DNA of 64,000 bases from Mytilus galloprovincialis (taxonomy: Eukaryota; Mollusca; Bivalvia; Mytilida; Mytilidae): positions 55,114,872-55,178,871 of the forward strand of contig NC_134844.1 of assembly GCF_965363235.1 (NCBI RefSeq), in the 5' to 3' direction. Shown in pieces: positions 1 to 12,220 of this stretch. The notes under the pieces are model-generated. The model was not told the origin of the DNA, ran no database searches, and was given only the letters and a program-made list of their open reading frames with translations. Both the position numbers and the translations under genes were made by a program. Each line of letters begins with the position of its first letter. Position 1 is the stretch's first letter.

Positions 1-300
1 TTTGGTTTTTGAGTTATAAGCCAAAAACCGCATTTTACACTTATGTTCTATTTTTAGCCATGGCGGCCATCTTGGTAGGTTGACCGGGTCATTGGACACA
101 TTTTTAAAACTAGATACCCCAATGATGATTGTGGCCAAGTTTGGTAAAATTTGGCCCAGTAGTTTCAGAGAAGATTTTTGTAAAAGTTAACGACATCGGA
201 CGACGCCGGACGACGACGGACGCCGACGGACGATGGACGACAAACGCCGGACGCAAAGTGATGGGAAAAGCTCACTTGGCCCTTCGGGCCAGGTGAGCTA
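1..300. repeat. end of a bivalve interspersed repeat with terminal hairpin
   Basis: The stretch contains a run of GACG/CCGGACG-type repeats (about 186-255), followed by a near-perfect palindrome at 269-299: AGCTCACTTGGCCC, a TTC loop, then GGGCCAGGTGAGCT. This hairpin plus GACG-rich tract is a layout I remember as very common in bivalve genomes. No coding potential is seen. The left end lies outside the window. Confidence 0.6.
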
Positions 301-1638
301 AAAATTGAAGTCTTTTTTGTTGTTGTTTAGATCCTAGTTTAAAGTTTACCATCAGTTACAATTACAAAAAACAATATTTAGATAGGGAACACACTGTTTT
401 GAATTAGTACTATACGTAATTTCAAGCTAAATATACATGGATATACAATTTCATTCAACAAATCGATTGATAAAATATGATGATAAATACCGGACATCAT
501 CAATATATCTGAGCGTCAACTTACGAAATTTGGCAAAGCGATTCTTCTTTTGCATAATAATGTTTAATGTGAATAATGATTCATTGGAATATAAAAAAAT
601 GGTAGTTTGGGCTTTAGAATTCAAAGTAAACACATATAGTATAGTACTATCAATCGTCTTTCCTATTCTTAAAGAATGATCTTTATGAAAGGTATTTTTT
701 AACCTCCAGACAGTAAAGAAAATGTTTTATTCATATATGATAATAAACCATTTAACTCTCGCATTATCGTGTTGAATCACGTATGAAAACTACGTAAATC
801 CTTTGCTGATAGGTTAGTTGTATATGCTCTCCTCCATTGCTTACGATTGTGGGTTTGGTCCCACGTTGAAAACCGATGAATTGAACTTGATTTGGATATA
901 TTCACAAATATGCGGTCCTAAGGATCCTCTGACACAAAAAAAACTTCAGAACATTATCTTCCACAATAGAGAAGTTATCATATTCTGAATCTATTCAATT
1001 CTATAAAAGTCGTGAATACCATCAGGAGAATTCAGAAAAAACTCTGTAATCAATACAAATTATCTACGTGACAAAACAGCACTTACATATACAAAAACAT
1101 CACTGGCAATTGAAGGTGCCTTACTTGAGACATGCACTTGAACAGCCCTCATTTTAAAATCTTCATCAGTGTAATATTGTTGTATAATAAAACGTGATTG
1201 AAAAAAGTACAATTAAAATCTACATCGGAAAAGCAATTAACTGATTTTGATAACTGTACAATGTAGGCACCATATGGCGCAATTAAAACATCAACATTAA
1301 AATCAAAACCATTCCAAAGGTTCTGAAATATTGACATCAGTGACTAAACTGATCTAAACTGTGGCTTATATTTCACATGACAATGTCTTTCTATAACTAT
1401 GATTGATAAAATTGATGTTGATCTCCTTCTCCCCCTCCCCCCACACACAAAAAAAGAAACAACCATTGAACAGCAAAAGTATATATAATTCATAGTTACA
1501 ACGTTTATCAAGAAGTATATAAGGCAAACAGAAACATTTTGAAAGGCCACTTTCTGTCGCATTAAGCATTTGGTAACCTCTTTTGATATAATGGTGTTTA
1601 ATTTATTTTATCCTTTTCTATATTTTAAAACATCAAAG
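301..1638. other. non-coding stretch upstream of the first readable FL1 exon
   Basis: AT-rich DNA without a convincing exon. The missing signal-peptide/neck exon of FL1 should lie here or left of the window, but I found no ATG followed by a hydrophobic stretch and a phase-1 donor. The short open frames at 437-679 and 1149-1569 overlap on both strands and look random. Confidence 0.5.
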
Positions 1639-2658
1639 AAATCCCTGTAAGGGAAGTTGCGTTCGGTAAGTCATGCAGACAAAGTTCAACCTATTGGGGA
1701 GAATATGCTTCAAAGGCAGTTGATGGAGATTTGAATACATATATGCACACTAACAAGGACCAATCACCTTATTGGATTGTTGACCTTGGAAAACCATACC
1801 AAATAAAGCAGATAGAAATATTCAACAGAAAGCATGGCGACATAAACACGGGTGAGTTAAGGTTATCTACTTTTCTGTCAGGTGACGTAATATAAATCTA
1901 TTTAAACACTATTTGACGTTATATGATTCGTTATTTCTGTGTGTGTCTTCTTTTTGCAAAACCTTTCGAAATTATAGTTCTTCAATTTATTTCAACTTTA
2001 GTTGGCCTTTTTGACTTTTTTCTTCGGAGCGTCACCCCATGATGATTTGTTTTGTTGACGAAATGCGAATATGACGTACAAATTTTAGGCCTGTTTGTTA
2101 TATGTTTGTTTTTTATTGACATCTGAATTTGTTTTTATGATTAATTTCTGAAATTTGAAATGATTTTTTTGTCTGCTGTTTACGTTCGTATAAACAATAT
2201 TCTCTGACTTCTACGCAGGTGTTAAGCCTAGTAGATAATCATACTTCGAAAAAGTGTACAATTGACTTTTTCTATTCAAAATAAGAGGGACATTTCAAAC
2301 CAACCGTGAGTGTTAAAATTAGAAGATAAGAAATTGAATGCAAACGGATATGCATTGACATGGCAAACAATGAATGACCTATACGAAGAAAAAACATTGA
2401 AATAAACTTTAATGTTAGCATATAAAATATAAGATTAGCTCTTAATTTGTTTCAGGATTACGTCTGCGTGACCTGGATATTATTGTTGGTACTTCCCCTT
2501 ATAACATGCATATGTGTGCCCATTACGCAGGACCAGCTCAACTGGGAGCTCATATTGTGCTTGTATGTCAATATGACGAAAAGGCACGTTATGTGAAGTT
2601 GATGTTACGAAGAAGAGATTACTTACATGTGGCGGAAGTAAAAGTGTATGCACTATAG
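1639..2658 (+). CDS. FL1: F-type lectin (fucolectin-like) gene, two lectin-domain exons, 5' exon not found
   Basis: Exons 1639-1851 (213 nt) and 2456-2658 (203 nt) are joined by a phase-1 GT-AG intron (GTGAGT donor, TTTCAG acceptor). The product is the C-terminal F-type lectin (FTP, F5/8C-like) domain, a secreted fucose-binding fold. Visible landmarks are EVAFGK at the domain start, VDGDLNTYMHT, SPYWIVDLGK, QIEIFNR, LRLRDLDI, and the closing strand HVAEVKVYAL followed by TAG at 2656-2658. The family sugar-site pattern H-X26-R is present, but the following R-X-D-X4-R is replaced by RKHGDINTGLR, without the vicinal cysteines of FL2 and FL3. FL4 has the same loop type. AATAAA lies at 2673-2678. 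The signal-peptide exon is missing from the model, so the gene is 5' partial here; I cannot say whether it is intact. Confidence 0.82.
1852..2455 (+). other. FL1 intron (phase 1)
   Basis: Begins GTGAGT and ends TTTCAG between the two lectin exons. The content is AT-rich and I see no repeat or nested gene in it. Confidence 0.75.
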
Positions 2659-3390
2659 GATAAATCTGGCCAAATAAATCATACCTCAAGCTTTGACTTT
2701 TTTTTATAGTTCAAAAAAGTGTTTGTTTATTTTGGTTTTTAAAATTCAAAACATATTGTTAAAAGAAGTTTTTATTTGTGAAACCTAGATCTATATATTT
2801 CCGGAGACACAGCTACTTCGGTTATATCGTGGTAACATACTTGTTCCTGAGTTGGTCATTGTTCTTCACAACAGACGATACGAAGGACATTCAAACCTCA
2901 TTAGTCGAAATTGATATTGATACGCCTTGACAAAAGAAACAAAAAAACCCAAAACAAGTCATCGAAAACACTAACAAACAACAAAACACTACATAAACTG
3001 TTTCCAAGTCGAAAGCACCTTTTTTTTAAGTTGATGATACGAGGTATATGCCTTGTTTGATAAATCTGGCTGAATAAATTTTACATTTAGCTTTAACATT
3101 TTTTATATATGTTTATTTTGGTCTTAAAATTCAAACAAATATTGTTTCAAGAAGTTTTGACTTGTCAAACTTATATCTATATACTTCAGCAGGCACAAAT
3201 ACTTCGGTTATATCGTGGTAACATACTTGTCCCTGAGTTGGCATTGTTCTTAACAACAGACGATAAGAAGGATATTCAAAACACATAAGTCAAAATGAAA
3301 ACTGACAACGCCTTGACAAAAGAAAAACTAAAAAAAAAGAAAACAACAAGTCAACGAAAACACTACGTAAATAGTTTCCAAGTCTGAACA
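2595..3390 (+). repeat. tandem duplication of the FL1 3' end and downstream sequence (period about 400 bp)
   Basis: The block from about 2595 to 3000 recurs at about 3028-3390. Matching landmarks are AAGTTGATG(T/A)TACGA, TAAATCTGGC (2661 and 3061), GGTTATATCGTGGTAACATA, and a shared purine-rich tail. The second copy keeps only a few codons' worth of the last exon, with an internal deletion, so it is not a gene. Part of each copy (around 2870-3000 and 3240-3480) also resembles the interspersed repeat at 41360-41600. Confidence 0.65.
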
Positions 3391-3499
3391 ACACAAGCCC
3401 CATCATAAACTAAGGTTGATCTCAAGTGTTTCAGAATGGTACGCAGTTTCTACCCACTAGTGATACCCGGCATGTTGTTAATGGTTTGTGCACATTTTC

Positions 3500-5191
3500 T
3501 TATAATGGTCATATAACTCGTGATTTTAATTTTTCTGCGCCAAGTGAAGGCAATACTAAAGAGTAAAACTTGTCATCTCGAAACTTTGAATAGTTCGTCT
3601 CTAGGTTGACTGGTTTCCTGATTTTTACTTTAACTAGAAGTATCAAGAATCAAGAAGATCAAAGAACTATATAAACTTGAAATCTCTAACAACATTGTCA
3701 CATATACACAATAAGAACAATAATGCACTCTATGATCCATTCCTCGTCACGCCACTCGGATTTTGTAAAAAAAATGTCATTTGTGTCTGAGCGAGCAATT
3801 GATGAGACACAGTTTTGTCCAAGAACGTGTTGTCCTTTTTTTCAAAGAGTTCATCGGAAAGGACCAAGATCAACAGGGTGACTATGGATTAGAAATATGG
3901 TAATTTTAATCTTCTTCTGAACGGAAGTAAAACACTTGCCAAAACTTTTGACTGTTCGGAAAGTCATAACAGTCCCCAAGGGTGACTGAGTAATCAACAT
4001 TTTCTCGCTCTTGTATTTGTCCCGACCTGCAGTATAGCTCTTTTTGTATCACGAAAAGTGCGTTGCTGAACACGTACAATCAGTAATCACAGAAAAAAAC
4101 TCATATAGTCCGTTGCCATTATGTACCGTGTATATAGAACGGTCTAAAATCGTCTTTGCTCTTCAAAGTTTTAGGTTTTGCATTCTGTAATTTTAACTCG
4201 TACATCACTGAAAAGCAATGAATTGATGGAATGCTCATTTGGTCCAGTAAAACTGGAACTGTGAATGTTATAGGTGCAATACCCACAAATCATCGTACGT
4301 CACATCCGGTGGCATACGAAAAAGGAAAAAAAAAAGATATTCCTTTAAATTTGACAGTTGTAGCAAATTAATCCTAAATTTCAGTGCACTAAAAACATTC
4401 TGAGTCATAAACATATATCTTGGGTGTTTGAAAGCACCATTATTTTTTATTTGGTGTTTCCTTAGAATATTTTGATACATGGTTACTTAAGCTTGTACAC
4501 AGGAAAAAAGGGGTAAAATTTGATAGGTTAACTTCCAGTGATGGTTATTTTCTTATATGCAATTAACTCTTATTTGAAATTTTGTCTATAGTAGTTGACA
4601 GGATAAAACTTTACTCATGCCAAGTATTTCTTTATTTAAAACAAAGATGAATTCTGCACAATTTTTTGAAAAGTGCATATTTAACAAAGACTAATAGGGA
4701 AAAATCAATAGTGGAATTACACATATAAGTTTAAGCTTGCCTGAGTGAGTTGCAACGTTATGGTAAAACAATTTTAATTTCATCAGCTGTACAATTTTTT
4801 AGTGAGAAATGGATTATTTTCAGGCCTTGTGCATCACTGAAGATAAAATCTCATCTATATCAGTTAGATTAGTACCGTGAATGTTATTACAGAAACAAAC
4901 GTATTAATTGGAAATTTATAAACAAAACATACATATAACTGTGAAGTGTTAATATGGTTATAATTTGTTAACCTTCTTAATATTAGTAATATAAGTAAGA
5001 ATGCATATACATTTAAAGTTGTCTAAGCTGTTTTGCAAAATGTCTTAGAAATTCTAAATAGCATATAAGTTCATGTCAATGAATGAAAATTTAGAAAAAT
5101 ATAATTTGTCTAATGATGAAAACAATACGTAAGTAATTATATAGTTGTTATATAATACTGTTAAAGAAACAGCTATGCTGTTGCAAATTAT
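3500..5191. other. gene-free stretch
   Basis: AT-rich DNA between the FL1 duplication and the TRIM-like relic. The only longer open frame (4268-4480, minus) has no recognisable motif. No repeat structure was noticed. Confidence 0.45.
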
Positions 5192-6845
5192 TCAGCCACT
5201 TGGCTTGATTTTGAAAAAGTCAATCGAAAGTCCGTGGTTATTTAAGACCATTAGTTCTTTTATTTCACTATTGTAAGATAGTCCACTCGGCTCCTTTATG
5301 CCATCACTTTCGATTAAAACAATTGTGTGATTCTGTCCATCAATTGAAATTTTATATATATTATTTGAATCCATCCCTGCAACGTACACATCATCGCCAG
5401 CTACAGTTAAACCTGATGGATTGACGAGAGCAGGATGTTTAAAGGGTGGGCGGTAAAATAAACGGGTCTTTCTGTCAGACCATATTACAAATATTTTATT
5501 ACTTTCTGAAGTAAAAAAAATATCCCCAGATTGGTGTACACAAATATAACGCGGGTCAATTGTTGTTGTTATCTTGTCTAATTCGTTTCCATCAGTATCA
5601 ATTGAAACAAGGGTCTTGTCATCGGTTTTGAGCCAAATCTTTCCATTTATGCTGCTAAGTCCTTTGCAATATGTTCCTCCGATCGTAATTCTTCTTCCAG
5701 GTTTCATATCTAGAATGTTTATGGCATGTATGTAATTTTCACCGGATGATACCAGGGCTTGGTTATTATCAAACTTGCTTAGGCATTCTGGGTAGAAATC
5801 TGACGTAATTGCTTTTGAATCGGATCCGTAAAGATTACAAATGTGAAGGACAAATTCAAATTGAGGCTTTAGCAGTAACTTATCTGCTGATATAAAACAA
5901 CCGCTTGATAATTTAACGTGTTCGGCCAGAATATTTGCTTTGAAAGCACGAAGTATAGAAAGCGTTTCCCGGGGGCCACGAACAGGGACTTGACTCTGTC
6001 GTACTTTCTCCGGGTTCAGTGTCGTTGGATTTGACACCGGTTTGATTGTTAATGTTCCTAGCGATGGGAATACTGTCTTATAACTCAATAACGTTTCTGA
6101 AGGTTCAAAGGTTACAACTTGTTTGTTTGTGGTAAATTTTGCGACTTCCGATGCCTGAGTATGAACCTCTTTATCTAAGAACTTGATAACTTTGAAAAGA
6201 TGGATTTCAGATGTGTTTTCTTTTAGAGATTTTAAATCTTGTTTCCAACCGTCCAGCGTTTTAAGAATTGTTTTTAAATTCTTAAGATCAAGGTATTCTG
6301 ATTGAACATAGTTTGGGAACATTTTATCGATATCATTAGACAGCTGGTTCACTAGTTCTTCTAAGTGGAGTACTCATTTTTGCTTAACATCACGAACATT
6401 GTTCTTTATTTCGGTTTTATCATATTCATCATGTCCAATTGGATTTTTGTTATATTTAAGAATTCCCCCGATTCTTTGACTTAAGTTATCAATCCTTCTT
6501 TCTAAATCAGACAAATCTGTCCCGTTCCTAACATTCTCAGCTGGATATAGTAGATGTACAAGTTTGATGCGATTCTGACTTACATTTGTCACAAGCAAGC
6601 TGATCGTGTTGACAGCAAAAGATTTTTTTTTGTAAGCGATGCATTTCACAACTCCTTCACAGTCTAACAAGTTCTGAACTGATGCTTAATTGCTCTTTTG
6701 CCAAAACGGCATGAGGTGTTTGCAATTGTTTGTGCTATTTGGCACAAGAATTGCAGACAAATTCGCTACAATGTGCATACCAAAACAATGCAGCTATTTC
6801 GTCACCACACCGAAGACATCCAGCACAATATTCGACTTCTTCCAT
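5192..6845 (-). pseudogene. TRIM-like protein relic (B-boxes, coiled coil, NHL-type propeller)
   Basis: Read on the minus strand, the gene starts at ATG 6845-6843 (MEEVEYCAGCLRCGDE) with a B-box-like Cys pattern, then hits an in-frame TAG. A second zinc-finger piece, CQHDQLACDKC followed by SHQTC, sits in a different frame, so at least two frameshifts separate the parts. The frame open at 6374-6670 and the long frame 5192-6352 are in phase with each other and separated by one TGA (6374-6376) just before VLHLEELVNQL. The long frame encodes a helical linker and then a C-terminal propeller with NHL-like repeats (PSGLTVAGDDVYVAG, EPSGLSYNSEIKELMVL). TRIM proteins of this layout are E3 ligases or innate-immune regulators and are greatly expanded in bivalves. 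The locus appears intronless. With several lesions in the zinc-binding part it is most likely a pseudogene. The propeller part alone is an intact 386-codon frame with no ATG at its 5' end (GTG). Confidence 0.75.
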
Positions 6846-7158
6846 TCTAAAAAAAAGACGTAAATGATGGATAAATACTAGAAATATTGTTTATTCGGCG
6901 ACTTTTTATTTTATTATCAAATATGATAAGAATTTATTACCTTCCGTGTTTAAAGATTTATTATGTAGAAAGTAAGTGATGAATTGTTTCTTCTGCTTTT
7001 GGCAAAATGTCCTTTTTGGTCATATAGCTCTACAACTTTTTCGGTTCTTGTATAAATATTTTGCTTCATGCGTTCCTGATGAAGGAAAATCCAGAAAAGC
7101 GCTGCAGACGCATCAAATTTATAATGTGTTATTATGTTTCTTTTTTTCGTTTACTTTT
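6846..7158. other. short spacer with a repeat tail
   Basis: Contains a bivalve-type repeat tail (CCTGATGAAGG, then CGCTGCAGACGCATCAAATT near 7074-7120) that leads directly into the 41-bp tandem array. A related tail (GACGAAACGCGCTGCCGGCG) occurs near 40037. No gene seen. Confidence 0.45.
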
Positions 7159-7403
7159 GGGTGGTAATTAACCAAGGATCTTATTCCACATCAGCGTTTG
7201 GGTGGTAATTAACCAAGGATCTTATTCCACATCAGCGTTTGGGTGGTAATTAACCAAGGATCTTATTCCACATCAGCGTTTGGGTGGTAATTAACCAAGG
7301 ATCTTATTCCACATCAGCGTTTGGGTGGTAATTAACCAAGGATCTTATTCCACATCAGCGTTTGGGTGGTAATTAACCAAGGATCTTATTCCACATCAGC
7401 GTT
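7159..7403. repeat. tandem array, six copies of a 41-bp unit
   Basis: Units start at 7159, 7200, 7241, 7282, 7323 and 7364. Each begins GGGTGGTAATTAACCAAGG and ends CACATCAGCGTT. I see no substitutions between copies, which implies recent expansion or homogenisation. The array runs directly into TATCGACCCACTG, a string nearly repeated next to the array at 19673-20355. Confidence 0.95.
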
Positions 7404-9617
7404 ATCGACCCACTGATTATGATATTTTGAAAAAAAAAATCCTCTTTTCAGCTGTACATATACAATTCCTTGAATCTTTATCAAGGAATTGACATATTTA
7501 TGGTTATAAGAGTTATGGTTATAATAAAAATACATCAGAACAAATAAATCGATGATTGCAAATTTAAAATGATTTAGACATACAGTAAAACGTACTCTTG
7601 ATGACATGCCATAGAGCGATTTATATTTACATTAAATCCTAGATAGCCTAAAATGCTTTCACATTTTCAACCGAGTATTTTCATACAAGAAATATCATTT
7701 TATACGAGAAAATATTCACAAAGAATATGCATTGAAAAGGAAAATAACAAAAATACCAAACTCAAAGGAAAACGGAAAGTCCCTTATTAAAGGGCAAAAT
7801 CAAAAGTTGAAACGTATCAACTGAATGGAAAACAACTGCCATATTCCTGACTTGGTACAGGCATTTCCTTATGAACAACTTTAAATATTTTGTTTTTACA
7901 AGTGTTTGGCACCTAAAGATGAAGAGGTATCGAGTTACCCATAGATATAAAAGTAAACCCAAAGAGTGTTTCCATTTAATCCAAACTTCTTTAAAAGGGT
8001 TTTTATATGAAGTTTTGATTGCTCATTGATATAAGATAAAAGGAAGCAAGCTTTCTTATCCTATACTAAGTTCAGTTTTCCTAGATATGGTTGATTTAAA
8101 GACCATACATCTTTTGAATATACCTAATCTAATAGAAGTAAACTTTTGTATTGGTTCAAATAAAGGAATGCTAGTAAGATAGATACACTTTGTAAATATA
8201 TCTGATTCACAAAGCCAGCCTCGTTTCAGAAAATAAGTAATGTTCATTAGATATTTAGCGAAATTTCGTTATTGTTAAAACTATTAACAAGCGTGTAAAA
8301 TATTTTTTCACAAATACAAAAAAAAAATGTACAAGAAAAAACACTGAACTCCAAGTCAAATTGAAAAAGGGAAGTAAAAAAAACCTGACAAAATCAAACG
8401 CTATTAATCACGGAACAAGTGAAAACAACTGACTTGGTAAAAGCGTTTCCCGATGAAAATGGTAGGTTAAACTTTGTTTTATAGCTAGTTAAACCTCCCA
8501 CTTGTATGACATTTGTTTATAGTTCCGTAATATTGACAAAATCGGATAAACAACCCAAATAGACATAACTGGGTAATGTGACAATAATTAGGATCAAGCA
8601 TTCAAAACAGGGTAAACATACATCACAGACATACAACACAACTGAGTAAAACATTCAAAAAAACATGCAAATTAATCTCAGTACGTCCTAAATCGGAAAA
8701 TTCAAAAAGGAAAATCCAAAATCAAAAGGCAAAATCAAAAGTCCTAACACATCAAACGAATGGATAACAACTGTCATATTCCTGAGTTGGTACAGGCATT
8801 TTCTAATGTAGAAAATGGTGGATTGAACCTAATATTCCGTCTTAAGACTGAAAAAGATGTTCAATACATTGTTGGTTCCCTAAAGAAAATAATAATGAGA
8901 ACAATGAACAATGGAAGAGGATCCCAGCTTATTGGATCTGTATGAATAGGTGCTAGGGTGAAACTAGTTGAACTTAACAGAAATACATTGTGACATTATC
9001 AAATCTAAAATTTGAATATCAACCTTTTTTTTCATTATAATCAATATCAAATTTCTTATCCACAATAATTAAATTTTGAGTCTAATACATAACATGATTA
9101 AAATATAATCATTTTAACCCAAACATGAGCAAAGACAAGAGTCGGCTGTATAAATCCTAAAACAAAGTTGAACCTCTGTAAAATATATTTGACGACATTC
9201 AATCCCTACACACATCAAACATTTAAAACAAAAATATATAAATACAATAAGATATAATTTATTTTCTGCAACAGATGCGCAATGAATGTCCCAGTGACGC
9301 TATAACCAAACATATTTGAAAATCCAAAAGATATTAAAAAGATGCAGAGCTCATCAACCAAAAAGGACAAAAATTATAGCTTAAGCCGGACAAGTAGCTT
9401 TGCATGGGTAAGATATATTCATCAATTTAAAATTATTTTGAAATTTTGTAACAGCAAATTTTAATAACACAATATCCACAATTTTAAGTCCACAAGCAGA
9501 GTGCAAGATGCAAAAACAAACGCTCAACTTTGTCAAAGAATGGAATGATTTGTAAACAAAAAAGTGCATATCATATGGTTAAGTTCAGATTAAAGAATAA
9601 AGTACTATTCATATAAG
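7404..9617. repeat. gene-free stretch with three copies of an interspersed repeat (family S4)
   Basis: Related segments near 7735-7900, 8335-8640 and 8690-8900 share AAAATCAAAAG, CAACTG(C/T)CATATTCCTGA and TTGGTACAGGCATTT. The same family recurs near 16895-17100 (+) and 33215-33370 (-). The open frame at 8760-8945 is a by-product of this repeat. No gene is supported. Confidence 0.55.
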
Positions 9618-9895
9618 ATACAGATGAGGTATCATTGACAATGAGAAAATTCACCAAGCCTAGAAAGACCCCGGCATGACAAAGTGCGAAATATTTCATA
9701 AGAGAGACCAACAGATTGGTTTTCGTAAAAAAAAGAAAAAAAAAAAAATATGACAGGCAGCAAAAAATAAAACAAAAGACAAACACTAAATTACAGGCTC
9801 CTAAAATGGGACTCGCACATACGGAATGTAGCGGGTAACAGATTTTGCAATTGTCTATCCCCCTAACCTTGGACAGTGGTGTAACAGCATATATG
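9618..9895 (+). repeat. diverged copy of interspersed repeat family S1
   Basis: Keeps the family order GAGGTATCATTGACAATGAGA ... AAATTACAGGCTCCT ... GGACAGTGGTGTAACAG, as in the full copy at 49500-49866 (opposite strand). Strongly diverged, with an A-rich insertion near 9728-9750. The 135-residue minus-strand open frame across it is not a gene. Confidence 0.55.
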
Positions 9896-11485
9896 CAGCT
9901 AGAAATTGAATGACTTGTCATATCAACATGAAGCAAAACAATGAAAAAAAAATAACAAAATAATAAATGACACAACACATATTTCTAATTAATACTCATA
10001 GTTATTTGAAGCTGATGGAAAACCAATCACAACTGATAAATAAAACATGGTTTCACAAAATAAAATAATAATCGGTACCCATCCAACGGATTTATTCCGT
10101 TGTACGTGTTAAATGCAAATGAATGTTGACCTTAGCATACAATGGGTTGTATTTTTAAATGTTTTTCCTTGATCAAAATCCTAATTTTGCAGTACATGAT
10201 TCGTGCTAATACAACGTTAATCTAGTTTGACTATCGCTTGAATTGTTTTTAACAATTTGATTTTTAAATACGTTGAAGGTACTGCCTTTTTATTAATAAA
10301 TGATATGCTATGATATCACTTACATATAAATATGTCGTTTTAATTACTATAAGCGTAAACAAATAATATTTTATATATGTTCTTATCACAACGTATTTAA
10401 ACTTATTTCTTAACATTTAAATATAAAGAAAAATCGCTCAAATACTACATCAAATAACATCAAAGCTAGATGAAATTTACCTTAAACTGCAATGTATATT
10501 CTAAAAATCATTTAATACTAAATTAGTCCTGCTAGAGGTATGAACAACTCTATTATTTGAAAGTCAAAAACAACATTATTCCAATGATTATAACATAAAA
10601 TCTAAAAACATAATAAGGAATTATGTACTCCTCTATTTATCAAATACCATCCATCATGTTACAGATATTGTTTCGTTCGTCTCCCCTTTTCAACATCTAC
10701 CGTATATTTTAGGAATACAAGTTTGCGAACAAATGACATTTGAAATGTCCATTGCAGGTTAGAATTAATTTGTAGTAAACAAAATCAAGTCCTCTTATAC
10801 CCAATTCAAAGTGCATCTTATATCGTTCTTATTCGTTACTTAGGCAAAGTTATAATTGTATCTGAAAAAAATAAAACATTTCAAAGTTCTTGTAAAAAGA
10901 AAAGGGGCAAACTACTATATTAAGCAGGTGAAAATGAAAACGTATTACCCCAAAAAATGCCAATTTTAAAATTTAGCGAAATAGCGTAAAAAAAAAGAAC
11001 ACAAAAAAAAAATAACAACCCCCCCCCCCCCCCCCCCAATAAACCTCAAAACAAACGTAACGTTTTTACTTAACCCATGAAGATTTTCATATTTTGAGGA
11101 AGTTATGATTTTTGTTGCCTTGTGAAATAGACCACACTGACTCTCGAAATCTTATTTTTTCTTAAAACTGAAATTTGCTAGAATTTTTTTTTTGATGATC
11201 ACATTAATGAAATAAAATGTAAAAATAAAGAAAAACAGAGTGTCCATAATGAGATTAAACATTCGGTGTCTTGTCGAAAAGTCAAAAAAGTGTTCATATG
11301 TTGACGTATAAATGTTATTTGACCCCGTCTGTTGTTTTGTTGTAGTGTGCAGCCGAATAATAATACATTAGAGCATCCCAAACAAGGAAAATAATGAAAC
11401 TGATATTATACGAAATCAAAAACTTGGTATATTTTGATCCGTTTCTAAATTTCTGTTTATGAAATTTGTGCTTTGGTATGAAGAT
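9896..11485. other. gene-free stretch with a poly-C tract
   Basis: AT-rich with many stops in all frames. The one notable feature is a run of 19 C at 11019-11037 after an A-rich tract. Confidence 0.5.
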
Positions 11486-11793
11486 TCTATACTATTAAAC
11501 GAGAAGACCTCATTTTGGGTGTCGCTTCTCTTCTTTCCACAATAAATTAATCAACACGCCTCTGTGTCCTATAGGTACAGTGCATAGTCGCATTTGTCAT
11601 CCATTCATATGATTATTCAGATTGAGTTATTTTGGGAGAAAAACGAGAAAAAAGGTATCCGGATATTGTCCCGTCATTGGACGAAATTTTAAGTCAGATT
11701 AGACTTCCGGTTTGCGTTTTTCTGTATACTTTGAACATACATATACAAAGAATAAAGTGTATTTTCAGAATTCTATCTGCTATCATTTTCAAG

Positions 11794-11985
11794 TTTACTA
11801 TCTACGGCGGTCACAGAGTTTATTAAATAGAGAGAGTCTGTATACCCTATCAATGACCGCCATGGATCGATTAGTAAACTTAGAATTTACTATCTACGGC
11901 GGTCACAGAGTTTATTAAATAGAGAGAGTCTGTATACTCACGTGTGTATACTATACCAATGACCACCATGAATCGATTGGTAAAC
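11794..11985 (+). repeat. 92-bp unit, two copies, inside the Helitron-like element
   Basis: TTTACTATCTACGGCGGTCA begins each copy (11794 and 11886). The first 52 bp or so are identical and the tails diverge slightly (CCATGGATCGATTAGTAAAC versus CCATGAATCGATTGGTAAAC). Overlapping small frames here only reflect the repeat. Confidence 0.85.
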
Positions 11986-12030
11986 TTAGAATTGAAAGTA
12001 AATACACTATATTTATATAGTTACTGTAAT

Positions 12031-12180
12031 GAATGTTCATAATATACAGATAAGCGCTAAAAATATTCATGTGGACTTTTGATACCTTTTCTAAAATTCT
12101 CCAGTGAATGTTCATAATATTCAGATAAGTGCTAAAAATATTCATGTGAACTTTTGATACCTTTTCTAAAATTCTCCAGT
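12031..12180 (+). repeat. 75-bp unit, two copies, inside the Helitron-like element
   Basis: GAATGTTCATAATAT(A/T)CAGATAAG starts both copies at 12031 and 12106, each ending TAAAATTCTCCAGT. A diverged end piece (GAAATTCTCCAGTCATTCAA) recurs near 12590 after the nested S1 repeat, so the array predates that insertion. Confidence 0.85.
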
Positions 12181-12220
12181 CATTAAATCTTTTACAAAAT
12201 TCATTGATTACAAAAAAAAA

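Noticed and set aside
437-679. 80-codon open frame
   Set aside because: AT-rich, overlapped by an antisense frame, no domain, signal peptide or splice context.
7159-7403. Regular array that might suggest a CRISPR
   Set aside because: Units are head to tail without spacers, and the context is eukaryotic.
9571-9978. 135-residue minus-strand frame with hydrophobic stretches
   Set aside because: It is the reverse strand of a diverged S1 repeat with A-rich tracts, which read as Phe-rich runs.
11632-11918. Overlapping frames both ending YGGHRVY
   Set aside because: Caused by the 92-bp doublet inside the Helitron-like element.
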